Source of the DNA: an uncultured Paracoccaceae bacterium
Lineage (GTDB): Bacteria; Pseudomonadota; Alphaproteobacteria; Rhodobacterales; Rhodobacteraceae
Direction of reading: 5' to 3'
Length of the DNA stretch: 64,000 nucleotides
Assembly: GCA_947499635.1 (NCBI GenBank)
Contig: CANMPD010000018.1
Location: forward strand, 1 to 64,000
Shown here: one piece after another, positions 19,209-27,235 of the stretch
How positions within the stretch are numbered: position 1 is the stretch's first letter
How the letters are laid out: each line of letters opens with the position of its first letter
The notes under the pieces: model-generated
Databases searched by the model: none
What the model saw: only the letters and a program-made list of their open reading frames with translations
What the model was told of the DNA's origin: nothing
Made by a program: the position numbers and the translations under genes

Positions 19209-20063
19209 TTAGTTGATCGGGGAGAGAAGATCTGGGTTCATAACCAAATTACGTACGCCGTGAGCGTGGTCTTCTTCAAACGGGTTGTCATGCAACCATG
19301 CATCCACAGAACCGATGTTGAGCTTGATGACCTCTGGACGTACGCTCCAGGTTACTTGGAATGGTGAGCCTTTTTCGTTGTAACTTGGACCGGTTGTTGA
19401 CCCATTATAGACAACTGGAGTGCCCAGATCGCCAGGAAGGTTTGGAACTTGGTTCAGGCCGTCATATTCTTCGATATTGGCCATTTCGCCAAACTCAGCT
19501 CCGCCTTCGGATACTAAGACGGCAACAACAGCTTCGACGCGCAATTGTGGATTGCCAATGGCGTCACTGAGGCAGGTGCCAAGGCCATTGCCGATTGTCG
19601 CTTGGGCAGAGGAGTAGACAAAGTGTATTTCAATCGTGTCACCTGGTACCAAATCGCCGTGCTCGCTTTCACCAACAACGACATCGATATCTGCCAATTC
19701 AGCCTCGGTTAGATCACCGTCGTATTTGAAACCGGTGCCATAGCCGTGGCCGTCGCCGTTACCGGCGTATGTGGTGTATTGGCCACCTTTGTGTTCGGCG
19801 TTTTCGTGGAAATGGATGTCACATAACGTCATATGCTCAACCTCTGGCGCGGTGCCAAAGGAACGGCTGTTTGTGCCGTGAACACTTGAGATGTCACGCG
19901 GGGATTGTGGACCAAATCCTGCGCCAGCTGTGGATGTTGCAAGTGCCGCGCGTTGTTGTGCGATGACGTCATCGGAAACAGCATCATGTGCGTGATCTGA
20001 AGCGAATGCGGTTGAGGCCATAAGTGCTGCTGTCGTTGACAGCAAAAGTGAAATTTTATGCAT
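19209..20063 (-). CDS. Delta-class (diatom-type) carbonic anhydrase, exported
   Basis: 284 residues with a signal peptide (residues 1-22, cleavage near AFASD). The core motif LCDIHFHENAEHKGG (about residues 80-94) with HxH, and a second histidine in IEIHFVYSS (about 147), match the zinc ligands of delta-class carbonic anhydrases (PF10563), first known from the diatom Thalassiosira. Two cysteines at about 81 and 164 could form a disulfide. Its location would be periplasmic, hydrating CO2 to bicarbonate. It is a single gene, convergent with PBP1A. The family call rests on remembered motifs, not on an alignment. Confidence 0.82.
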   Translation of the reverse strand: MHKISLLLSTTAALMASTAFASDHAHDAVSDDVIAQQRAALATSTAGAGFGPQSPRDISSVHGTNSRSFGTAPEVEHMTLCDIHFHENAEHKGGQYTTYAGNGDGHGYGTGFKYDGDLTEAELADIDVVVGESEHGDLVPGDTIEIHFVYSSAQATIGNGLGTCLSDAIGNPQLRVEAVVAVLVSEGGAEFGEMANIEEYDGLNQVPNLPGDLGTPVVYNGSTTGPSYNEKGSPFQVTWSVRPEVIKLNIGSVDAWLHDNPFEEDHAHGVRNLVMNPDLLSPIN

Positions 20064-20310
20064 TAATTTAAGTGCCTTATATGATTAGATCGAAAGATTT
20101 CGTGACCTAGGTGTACGGGTAGAGACTTTACGTTTGCTTGTGAATACTTATGAAATTCAAATGCAACGCAGTTCCTTGATGATGTTTCGATGCTGTTAGA
20201 TGCAGGCGAGCCTTTTAAAAGCCGCTGAATTGCGAGGTGGGTTCAAACATTATTCACCGCTACAGGAGGCTCGTGCATCACACGGATCTGAGAGGATAAC
20301 CTGTGATGAA

Positions 20311-20329
20311 GGCGCGCTTGCTGCGCGCC
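20311..20329 (-). terminator. Possible terminator hairpin after the YceI gene
   Basis: Stem GGCGCGC/GCGCGCC with a 5-nt loop lies 14 bp beyond the stop of the minus-strand YceI gene. The T-run is poor. A second dyad CATCACA/TGTGATG (20276-20282, 20302-20308) abuts it. Confidence 0.4.
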
Positions 20330-20342
20330 CCTTTGCGTTTGT

Positions 20343-20918
20343 TTAATGTTCAAAGATGAAACGTGCCGTTATCGGTGTCGCGCGGGAAATACTGTCGAGG
20401 CTGGCGAGTTCCTGCAATTTATCTATCCCAGCATCTATCCCCAACTCGTCAGTATCAAGAAACAGCATGTCATTTGTTGTGATCATAACGCGGCTGTCCG
20501 ACAGACGGGCGACGAAGATTTCTGTGTAGACATCTACATCTTCGCCTAGCAGTGAGAGAGTGGCCTCCAGTTCCATAGTCGTGGTCTCGCCGGGGTGGAG
20601 AGCCGCCACCGTGTCCATATCTACGGCTGCAGTTAGGGTCGCAGTTGGCGCGGCCTTAAACACATATTTTCCGATCCGTTCGTTACGGATGTCGATGCCG
20701 GTTTCGACGCTGCTCAGCGGGATTTGAATGCTGACCTGTCCGCTTTCGGTGACGGTGCCCGAAAGATTACTAAAGGCGTGCGTTTCCCCAAGGTAGCTAT
20801 TTTTGATCGACCCGAATGCAAGATGGGACGTCTGTGCATCCAAATTCCAGTCATGTGCCATCGCTGCCGAGGCGGTGATGGACAAAGCGATGGCGGCTGT
20901 GGTGAAGAGTTTCGTCAT
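20343..20918 (-). CDS. YceI-family periplasmic lipid-binding protein
   Basis: 191 residues: signal peptide cleaved near AMAHD, then a YceI lipocalin-like beta barrel (SHLAFGSIKNSYLGE, ..VSIQIPLSSVETGIDIRNERI..). Relatives bind isoprenoid or amphiphilic molecules in the periplasm; the ligand here is unknown. The start has a ggtcc-rich leader without a strong Shine-Dalgarno. The gene stands alone. Region 20064-20342, between it and the carbonic anhydrase start, contains dyads but no gene. Confidence 0.88.
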   Translation of the reverse strand: MTKLFTTAAIALSITASAAMAHDWNLDAQTSHLAFGSIKNSYLGETHAFSNLSGTVTESGQVSIQIPLSSVETGIDIRNERIGKYVFKAAPTATLTAAVDMDTVAALHPGETTTMELEATLSLLGEDVDVYTEIFVARLSDSRVMITTNDMLFLDTDELGIDAGIDKLQELASLDSISRATPITARFIFEH

Positions 20919-21155
20919 TTGGACCTCGCAAAATGATGTGTCTCAAAAGCATTACGGTACCAGAGGCATTTGGGAACGTGTTTAGGGGCAATCACACGAC
21001 AATCTGAACGAGAGTGAAGCGATGCGAGGGAGAGGTGATCGGCTTGCGGTGTCTGGATGAGGATAGATCTTGGTCGACAACATGTCTGCGTCGACTTGCT
21101 CACATCGCAACTGTGGTTTATCACCCCAGTCTAATAGAGTGACAGGACCTGCCCC

Positions 21156-22280
21156 ATGCGCGCTGAGATTCAGAATATTGTTGATGATGTTGAAAAATCG
21201 CTTGATCTGCTGGCGCAGCGTCTGAATTGGGAGACGGCGCAGCACCGGCTGGAGGAGTTCAACGCTCGCGTCGAGGATCCAAACCTGTGGGACGATCCAG
21301 CCGCAGCACAAAAACTGATGCGCGAACGTCAGCAGTTGGTTGATGCGATTGAGACGTATACGTCCATCAAGCAGGACCTCAGCGACAATCTTGAGCTGAT
21401 TGAACTGGGCGAGATGGAAGATGACGCCGAGGTTGTAACCGAGGCCGAAGAAACCCTCACGGCTTTGCGCGACACCGCCGCTAAAAAAGAACTTGAAGCG
21501 CTTTTGGATGGCGAGACAGATTCCAATGATGCGTTTCTGGAGATTAAATCCGGTGCAGGTGGCACAGAGGCTTGTGACTGGGCATCGATGCTGGCGCGGA
21601 TGTATATGCGTTGGGCCGAAAGCCGCGGGTTTGAAGTTGAACTGCAAGAAGAGCAGCCAGGCACCGAGGCGGGCATTAAGTCTGCAACATATCAGATCAA
21701 AGGCCACAACGCTTATGGTTGGTTGAAATCCGAAAGCGGCACGCACCGCTTGGTGCGAATTTCACCCTTTGGCAAAGGTACGCGGGAGACATCTTTTGCC
21801 GCTGTTGGGGCTTATCCTGTGATCGACGACAATATTGAGATCGCAGTCAACCCAGCGGATATCCGCATTGATACTTACCGTTCATCAGGGGCGGGGGGAC
21901 AGCACGTTAACACCACGGACTCTGCCGTACGTATCACGCACGCGCCGACGGGGATTGTGGTAACGTCTTCCGAGAAGTCGCAGCACCAGAACCGCGATAT
22001 CGCAATGAAGGCGTTGAAGTCGCGCCTGTACCAGCTGGAACTGGATCGTCGCAACGCTGAGGTCAACGCATTGCATGAATCCAAAGGCGATGCGGGCTGG
22101 GGCAATCAGATCCGGTCATATGTGATGCAGCCATATCAAATGGTCAAAGATTTGCGCACCAACTACGAGACCGCCGATACCAAGGGTGTCCTTGATGGTG
22201 ATCTCGACGAATTTATGGCTGCAACCTTGGCGATGAACGTGGCGGGAAAAAGCCGCGCGGATGCGAAGAGCGAAGACTAG
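21156..22280 (+). CDS. prfB: Peptide chain release factor 2, without programmed frameshift
   Basis: 374-residue RF2, releasing nascent peptides at UGA and UAA. The GGQ motif (SSGAGGQHVNTTDSAVRITH) and upstream SGTHRLVRISPF are present. Many bacteria regulate RF2 through an in-frame UGA and +1 frameshift near codon 26; here that region reads straight through (SLDLLAQRLNW), so this control is absent, as in other alphaproteobacteria. The stop is TAG, which RF2 does not read. It is 180 bp downstream of no other co-directional gene, so it has its own promoter. Confidence 0.96.
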   Translation: MRAEIQNIVDDVEKSLDLLAQRLNWETAQHRLEEFNARVEDPNLWDDPAAAQKLMRERQQLVDAIETYTSIKQDLSDNLELIELGEMEDDAEVVTEAEETLTALRDTAAKKELEALLDGETDSNDAFLEIKSGAGGTEACDWASMLARMYMRWAESRGFEVELQEEQPGTEAGIKSATYQIKGHNAYGWLKSESGTHRLVRISPFGKGTRETSFAAVGAYPVIDDNIEIAVNPADIRIDTYRSSGAGGQHVNTTDSAVRITHAPTGIVVTSSEKSQHQNRDIAMKALKSRLYQLELDRRNAEVNALHESKGDAGWGNQIRSYVMQPYQMVKDLRTNYETADTKGVLDGDLDEFMAATLAMNVAGKSRADAKSED

Positions 22281-22292
22281 ATCTTAGGTCGC

Positions 22293-22601
22293 TTAAGCCT
22301 TGGTTTGCGACAGGCGGCCAAGGCGATATATCATAAGACCGGCCAATACCAATAAAGGGCCTGCAAAGGCGCGGTATGTGATTTTGGCATTATATCCAAG
22401 ATATGCGAAAAAATCGCCGTTGAAATACAGTTGAATGCTGTCTGAAATGGACGCTTCTGCGAAGCCTTGCGATGTATTAATGGCAACTTGGGCAGTGAAG
22501 ATAAGTGCGGCGGCGGCGATAAATCCCCAAAGTCCCCAACGTGTTGGCACGATCATGCCGACCGCCAGTGCAGCAAATGTGATGATGATTAAGATAGTCA
22601 T
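22293..22601 (-). CDS. Small inner-membrane protein, function unknown
   Basis: About 102 residues with three predicted membrane helices (residues 1-18, 20-42, and 72-90) separated by a soluble loop (SISDSIQLYFNGDFF). The start at 22601 follows an AAGGAT-like site about 10 nt away. A longer frame to 22670 exists but its start is unsupported. It converges with prfB (12 bp). I do not recognise a family. Confidence 0.65.
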   Translation of the reverse strand: MTILIIITFAALAVGMIVPTRWGLWGFIAAAALIFTAQVAINTSQGFAEASISDSIQLYFNGDFFAYLGYNAKITYRAFAGPLLVLAGLMIYRLGRLSQTKA

Positions 22602-22687
22602 AGATCTGGCATCCTTAATATGTGTTGCCCAGATGGCTGTTCCGACGAGACAGGTCGCCGTAACAGTCATCTGTGGTCGGTATCTGA

Positions 22688-23485
22688 TTAGCTGAAAGGT
22701 TGATCAAGACGTAGGAGGTGCTTGTGATAAGGGATGATATCTGGCGTGTCGAGAAAACCTGCTTTGCGTGCGGCGGGTAAAGCGTCGCGGACGCTGGGGC
22801 CAAGGTATTCATAAAGCATCCGTATCGCACGATCTCCGCTTTCACTTTCGCGGATGCTGCGGGCGACATAACCGATCCACAAGTTGTTTTCCGCAGAGGA
22901 GACGCGCGCGAGGTAGTTGAAGGAATAGGTGAAACTATTTCGACGTCCCAGAATAAAGGCGACACCGTCCTCGTGATTGGTGACATAGCCGCGGAACTCG
23001 CGCGAGCGCCCATCAGCAGGGAGACCTTGGTAGATCATACCTGCACGAGGTTCTCGACCTTTGATATAGGTTACTTCGCCGTCACGAAAAACATAGATAA
23101 TCCCGACGACAAATTGTTCCCGACCTATAAAGCTGCGTCGCGTGAAGCGATAGAAACCGGTTGGAAACGTGTCTTTCGCAACTTTGTGGACACCAACCCC
23201 GAGAAAGTCTTCAAGAAACCGGGAATTTAGAATTGGATCCGAGGTTTGAATGGAGTCAAAGGGCTCAAGCAAAATACGTGCGTCTACGTGAAAGAATGCG
23301 CAGATTCGGTCTAAGATATCAGGGCGTGGAAAACTCTCGCCAGACAAATAGCGGTTGAATTGGGTTCGATTGATTCCAAGACGGCGGGACAATTCTGATA
23401 TCGAAGGATATCCTTGTGACAGCTGGCGCAGATTCGAGCCAAACATATTGCGTAATTCGGCAGGAGAGCGCGTCGAGTTGTTCAT
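22688..23485 (-). CDS. Helix-turn-helix (XRE-type) transcriptional regulator
   Basis: 265 residues. Residues 25-60 form an XRE-like helix-turn-helix (SISELSRRLGINRTQFNRYLSGESFPRPDILDRIC). The rest is a C-terminal domain of about 190 residues with alternating strands, probably a ligand or effector domain (FLEDFLGVGVHKVAKDTFPTG...). A perfect 8-bp dyad lies 31-54 bp upstream of its start and is a candidate self-operator. It is divergent from the cold-shock-like gene at 23741 and may control it. Confidence 0.8.
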   Translation of the reverse strand: MNNSTRSPAELRNMFGSNLRQLSQGYPSISELSRRLGINRTQFNRYLSGESFPRPDILDRICAFFHVDARILLEPFDSIQTSDPILNSRFLEDFLGVGVHKVAKDTFPTGFYRFTRRSFIGREQFVVGIIYVFRDGEVTYIKGREPRAGMIYQGLPADGRSREFRGYVTNHEDGVAFILGRRNSFTYSFNYLARVSSAENNLWIGYVARSIRESESGDRAIRMLYEYLGPSVRDALPAARKAGFLDTPDIIPYHKHLLRLDQPFS

Positions 23486-23515
23486 AACGTGTCCAGTTAC
23501 TCTTAATTTTAGTTT

Positions 23516-23539
23516 ACACCTATGTCTGTTAATAGGTGT
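23516..23539. promoter_or_regulatory. Candidate operator dyad upstream of the XRE-type regulator
   Basis: ACACCTAT and ATAGGTGT form perfect 8-bp inverted arms separated by 8 bp (23524-23531), so arm centres are 16 bp apart. It lies 31-54 bp before the regulator start in the 255-bp divergent promoter region. Confidence 0.6.
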
Positions 23540-23595
23540 CTAGGGGGAGAGTTGGGAGCCATTTATCAACTTAAACATGTTTTAATCTCCGGTTA

Positions 23596-23625
23596 GACTC
23601 TAATTGGCATCAACATGACTCTAAT
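23596..23625. repeat. Two direct repeats GACTCTAAT spaced 21 bp
   Basis: GACTCTAAT occurs at 23596-23604 and 23617-23625, exactly two helical turns apart, in the AT-rich promoter region of the gene at 23741. A degenerate relative (tactcttaat) occurs near 23498. Candidate activator or repressor half-sites. Confidence 0.5.
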
Positions 23626-23740
23626 ATGTTTCATTAAGATGCAGTTTGCGACACAAATTTCAATAAGATAGAGCGCAATTTTACATGTTTGTGTCCGCTA
23701 AATTACCGCACAATGAAAGGTACATTGATTGGGGAAAAAC

Positions 23741-24253
23741 ATGATTGGCGTTGTTGTCTGGACTGATCAAAAATTAGGAAAAGCTGTGATTTGGTGTGAG
23801 GATCAAAATGATCTTGCATATTACGTGAGATCTAAACTTACACAGAATGCGGATATTACTGACGTAAGCGGGCAGGTCAGTCCGCTTGTCGACCCACATT
23901 TAGGGGCAGACGATTATATTATATTCAGAGAAGGTGATTTAGTGACCTTCGACAGTTATTACGAAGGCCGTTGCCGTATGGCGCGTGGGCTAAGTCTATT
24001 AGAAGAAGAAACACATTCGCAATTGGCTGATATTTTACACGAAGAGTCTGATGTGAAAGAAGACAGAGCTGTACAAAGGACCCCGTGTCAGGGGACCGCA
24101 GGTCTGAATACGAACTTAGCAATATCTGCCTCGATTAGGCCGTTGCCTGGTCTGTCTCGGGTTCAGACTAAGGTGGCGCAGACATCTCATCCCAAAGAGA
24201 TGGGGGATGTTGTGCAGTTAAAGGCGGCGGGACGTAAGCGCCAGATTGGCTGA
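23741..24253 (+). CDS. Hypothetical protein with a divergent cold-shock-like N-terminus
   Basis: 170 residues; the ATG at 23741 follows GGGGA by 5 nt. The N-terminal 85 residues start GVVVWTDQKLGKAVIW and end EGDLVTFDSYYEGRCRMARG, which has the order and spacing of a cold-shock/OB fold (compare GTVKWF...GFGFI and EGQ.V.FE...G..A.N), but the aromatic RNA-binding motifs are replaced. The C-terminal half is polar, Ser/Thr/Gln-rich and probably disordered, ending in basic residues. No family is recognised with certainty. It is followed by a 17-bp tandem duplication and a strong terminator. Confidence 0.7.
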   Translation: MIGVVVWTDQKLGKAVIWCEDQNDLAYYVRSKLTQNADITDVSGQVSPLVDPHLGADDYIIFREGDLVTFDSYYEGRCRMARGLSLLEEETHSQLADILHEESDVKEDRAVQRTPCQGTAGLNTNLAISASIRPLPGLSRVQTKVAQTSHPKEMGDVVQLKAAGRKRQIG

Positions 24254-24254
24254 G

Positions 24255-24288
24255 GCCTGTATCCTGCCCTAGCCTGTATCCTGCCCTA
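24255..24288. repeat. 17-bp tandem duplication
   Basis: The unit gcctgtatcctgcccta occurs twice with no spacer immediately after the stop codon of the preceding gene. Confidence 0.9.
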
Positions 24289-24316
24289 GTATAAGTTGAT
24301 CTGAGATTACTGTTTT

Positions 24317-24350
24317 ACAGAAAACGCGCCACTTTGGGCGCGTTTTCTGT
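24317..24350. terminator. Bidirectional terminator between the cold-shock-like gene and ilvN
   Basis: A 14-bp perfect stem ACAGAAAACGCGCC/GGCGCGTTTTCTGT with a 6-nt loop, between two convergent genes; A-run and T-run inside the arms allow use in both directions. Confidence 0.93.
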
Positions 24351-24391
24351 GTCACAGCTATATAGCGATCACAGCTGTGACGTATTAGGTG

Positions 24392-24952
24392 TTATTCACC
24401 ACGTAGCAGAGCTGCGACGCCTGTGCGGGCGATACGTGACAATCCCAACGGACGCATGAGATCGGCAAAGGCATCAATCTTGTCAGGGGTGCCGGTGATT
24501 TCAAAAATGAAGCTGTTCAGCGTGGTATCCACAACATTGGCGCGGAAAATTTCAGCCAAGCGCATAGCTTCGACGCGTTTATCGCCGGTTCCGACCACTT
24601 TGACGATCGCAAGCTCACGCTCCACAAATGGACCTTCGACGGTGAGGTCGGTGACCTCATGTACAGGTACAATACGGCCAAGCTGGGTTTTGATCTGTTC
24701 GATCACTTGCGGGGTGCCGGTGGTGACAATCGTGATGCGTGACAGTTTTCCGGTGTGGTCGACCTCGGCCACGGTCAGACTGTCGATATTGTAACCACGA
24801 CCTGCAAACAGACCAATCACGCGCGCCAGGACACCGGGTTCGTTTTCGACCAAAACGGTGATGGTATGACGTTCCCGCGTATCCGAAAAGTTCGGGCGCA
24901 GGTTATAGGCTGAATGCTTGGTTGAGCCTTTTTTGATATGTAGGGCAGACAT
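24392..24952 (-). CDS. ilvN: Acetolactate synthase small (regulatory) subunit
   Basis: 186 residues with an N-terminal ACT domain (HTITVLVENEPGVLARVIGLFAGRGYNID starts near residue 29) that binds valine for feedback inhibition, and the C-terminal IlvH domain (FRANVVDTTLNSFIFEITG). It activates the catalytic subunit encoded 77 bp upstream, IlvB, in the first common step of valine, leucine and isoleucine synthesis. The operon ends at the terminator at 24317-24350. Confidence 0.96.
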   Translation of the reverse strand: MSALHIKKGSTKHSAYNLRPNFSDTRERHTITVLVENEPGVLARVIGLFAGRGYNIDSLTVAEVDHTGKLSRITIVTTGTPQVIEQIKTQLGRIVPVHEVTDLTVEGPFVERELAIVKVVGTGDKRVEAMRLAEIFRANVVDTTLNSFIFEITGTPDKIDAFADLMRPLGLSRIARTGVAALLRGE

Positions 24953-25029
24953 TTAGATCCCTTTCCTCAGAAGTCGGGGCAAGGTGCTGTTTTAAATACA
25001 CGCACCTCGCAACATGTATGTATGCGAAT

Positions 25030-26781
25030 TTAAACCAAAACCGCGCCGCTTGATTGGATAACGCCTTGGGTATCCGCATTGCCCAGCAACATTTCGTTGT
25101 GCGCTTTGCCTGATGGGATCATTGGGAAGCAGTTTTCGTGCTTTTCCACCAGACAATCAAAGATCACGGGACCATCATAGTTGATCATTTCCATGATCGC
25201 GTCGTCTAGGTCCTTGGGGTCTTTGCAGATAATACCTTTTGCGCCAAAGGCTTCGGCGAGTTTTACAAAGTCGGGCAGGGCTTGCGACCAGCTTTGGGAA
25301 TAGCGTTCGCCGTGCAGCAGTTCTTGCCATTGACGTACCATGCCGAGACGTTCGTTGTTCAAGATGAACTGTTTCACCGGCAGGCGGAATTGAACAGCTG
25401 TGCCCATTTCTTGCATGTTCATCAACCACGAAGCTTCGCCGGCAACGTTGATCACCAAGGCATCCGGATGCGCCACCTGCACGCCGATTGACGCGGGGGT
25501 GCCGTAGCCCATGGTGCCCAAACCGCCCGAGGTCATCCAGCGGTTGGGGTCTTCAAAGCCCAGATACTGCGCGGCCCACATTTGGTGTTGGCCGACCTCT
25601 GTGGTGATATAGCGGTCTTTGTCTTTGGTCAGCGCCTCAAGACGTTCCAACGCGTATTGCGGTTTGATGGTGGTTTCAGAGCTGGTGTAGCTGAGGCACC
25701 GCACATTTCGCCATTCGCGGACTTGCTCTTGCCATTTCGCAACGTCTTGAGCCTCGGTTTTAGAGCCGCGCTCTTTCCATACCGCCAACAGATCGGTCAA
25801 CACGCTGGTGATGTCGCCAACGATCGGGATGTCGACGGGCACAACCTTGTTAATCGACGAAGGATCGATGTCGATATGCGCCTTGATCGAATGCGGGCTA
25901 AAGGCATCTAATCGACCGGTAATGCGGTCATCAAAGCGGGCGCCGATATTGATCAGCAGATCACAATCGTGCATGGCCATATTGGCCTCATAAAGACCAT
26001 GCATGCCCAGCATGCCCAACCAGTTTTCACCGGATGCAGGGTAGCAGCCCAGACCCATCAGGGTTGAGGTGATTGGGATACCGGTGGCATCCACCAATTC
26101 ACGAAGCAATTTACTGGCCTCGGGGCCGGAATTGATCACACCGCCACCCGTATAGAATACGGGCTTTTTGGCCACTTCAAGCGCTGCAACCAGTTCGGTG
26201 ATCTCTTCGAGGTCACCTTTGGTCTGGGGCTGATAATGGCTGTCCGCAGGCGCGGCCTCTTGATAGGTGCCGGTTGCAAATTGCACGTCTTTGGGGATGT
26301 CGACCAAAACCGGACCCGGACGGCCGGATGTGGCGACATGAAAGGCCTCGTGCAGGGTTGCGGCCAGCGTGTTGGTGTCTTTGATCAGCCAGTTATGCTT
26401 GGTGCAGGGGCGGGTGATACCTACGGTGTCGGCCTCTTGAAAGGCGTCAGAGCCAATCATAAAGGTTGGAACCTGCCCAGACAGAACAACAATAGGAATT
26501 GAATCCAGCAGTGCATCCGTCAAGCCGGTAACCGCGTTTGTGGCCCCCGGACCTGAAGTCACCAGTGCGACGCCTGGTTTGCCGGTTGAACGGGCATAGC
26601 CCTCGGCGGCGTGGATCGCACCTTGTTCGTGGCGTACGAGAATGTGGCGAATGTCGTTTTGCTGAAAGATCTCGTCATAGATCGGTAGCACAGCGCCGCC
26701 GGGATATCCGAATACTGTATCCACACCCTGTTCTTTCAGGGCTTCGATCACCATTTTTGCGCCGGTCATCTCACGTGTCAT
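25030..26781 (-). CDS. ilvB: Acetolactate synthase large (catalytic) subunit
   Basis: 583-residue ThDP enzyme joining two pyruvates, or pyruvate and 2-oxobutyrate, in branched-chain amino-acid synthesis. Motifs: FGYPGGAVLPIYDEI, the HEQGAIHAAEGYAR segment with the ThDP glutamate, central FAD-binding region, and the metal motif around AGEASWLMNMQEM (a variant of GDG..N). The ATG at 26781 has GGAG eight nt upstream; an ATG at 26817 is in frame but poorly placed. A 5' leader with a Leu/Val/Ile-rich peptide and attenuator precedes it, so expression should respond to charged branched-chain tRNA. Confidence 0.96.
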   Translation of the reverse strand: MTREMTGAKMVIEALKEQGVDTVFGYPGGAVLPIYDEIFQQNDIRHILVRHEQGAIHAAEGYARSTGKPGVALVTSGPGATNAVTGLTDALLDSIPIVVLSGQVPTFMIGSDAFQEADTVGITRPCTKHNWLIKDTNTLAATLHEAFHVATSGRPGPVLVDIPKDVQFATGTYQEAAPADSHYQPQTKGDLEEITELVAALEVAKKPVFYTGGGVINSGPEASKLLRELVDATGIPITSTLMGLGCYPASGENWLGMLGMHGLYEANMAMHDCDLLINIGARFDDRITGRLDAFSPHSIKAHIDIDPSSINKVVPVDIPIVGDITSVLTDLLAVWKERGSKTEAQDVAKWQEQVREWRNVRCLSYTSSETTIKPQYALERLEALTKDKDRYITTEVGQHQMWAAQYLGFEDPNRWMTSGGLGTMGYGTPASIGVQVAHPDALVINVAGEASWLMNMQEMGTAVQFRLPVKQFILNNERLGMVRQWQELLHGERYSQSWSQALPDFVKLAEAFGAKGIICKDPKDLDDAIMEMINYDGPVIFDCLVEKHENCFPMIPSGKAHNEMLLGNADTQGVIQSSGAVLV

Positions 26782-26875
26782 CTGTCTTGCTCCGGTTGGC
26801 GATATCCGCTGTTGCATCGCCGTTTGTGTTCATCATTTCGCTGCAGGTTCGTAAAGGCGCAGCACGCATAAAAAA

Positions 26876-26894
26876 GCCCCCGATTTTCGGAGGC
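26876..26894 (-). terminator. Attenuator terminator in the ilvBN leader
   Basis: On the minus strand an 8-bp GC-rich stem (GCCTCCGA/TCGGGGGC, one G-T pair) with a 3-nt loop is followed by TTTTTT. A competing 9-bp pairing, GCGCATGGG in the leader ORF (26927-26935) with CCCATGCGC (26893-26901), shares two bases with the terminator stem and could act as antiterminator. Confidence 0.88.
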
Positions 26895-26919
26895 GCATGG
26901 GATCAGATCTGGTCTACCG

Positions 26920-26967
26920 TTACCGGCCCATGCGCATATATCCAATAATCACGACGAGCGAAAGCAT
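26920..26967 (-). CDS. ilvBN leader peptide (15 aa) for transcription attenuation
   Basis: ORF encoding MLSLVVIIGYMRMGR, preceded by AGGAG (26978-26982) 10 nt upstream. Leu, Leu, Val, Val, Ile and Ile codons fall in the first eight positions, the amino acids made by the operon. Ribosome stalling there leaves codons 11-14 free to pair with the segment next to the terminator; fast translation covers them and lets the terminator form. This is the classical attenuation layout known from enteric ilv operons. The peptide itself probably has no other role. Confidence 0.88.
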   Translation of the reverse strand: MLSLVVIIGYMRMGR

Positions 26968-26997
26968 GTCTTGGGAACTCCTAAAGTGCGTAGACCG

Positions 26998-27026
26998 AAG
27001 TTATGACCCTCTCGCGGGGGCGTCAA
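26998..27026 (-). promoter_or_regulatory. Sigma-70-type promoter for the ilv leader and ilvBN
   Basis: On the minus strand, TTGACG (27021-27026) and TAACTT (26998-27003) are 17 bp apart. The predicted start near 26990 lies just ahead of the leader ribosome site, giving a short 5' UTR. Confidence 0.65.
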
Positions 27027-27179
27027 CAGTGAAACGTTTCAAAATTTGGAGTTTTTTGAAATTTTATTACGATTAAGTGGTATTTTGAGACATATTGACA
27101 ATTTTCCCAGAAATGAGACGACACTCTCATCCGATTTAAGGGTAAGAGAGTCGTTGTCCTTGAGCAAGTTGTGGCCCCA

Positions 27180-27221
27180 GTGATCCCAGGGCAGACATGC
27201 GAGGCATGACACAGGGATCAC
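27180..27221 (-). terminator. Stem-loop after the quinone oxidoreductase gene
   Basis: GTGATCCC (27180-27187) and GGGATCAC (27214-27221) enclose a second hairpin CATGC-gag-GCATG. It lies 15 bp past the stop of the minus-strand gene. There is no clear T-run, so it may act with Rho or as an RNA stabiliser. Confidence 0.5.
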
Positions 27222-27235
27222 GATGTGCCTATGCG

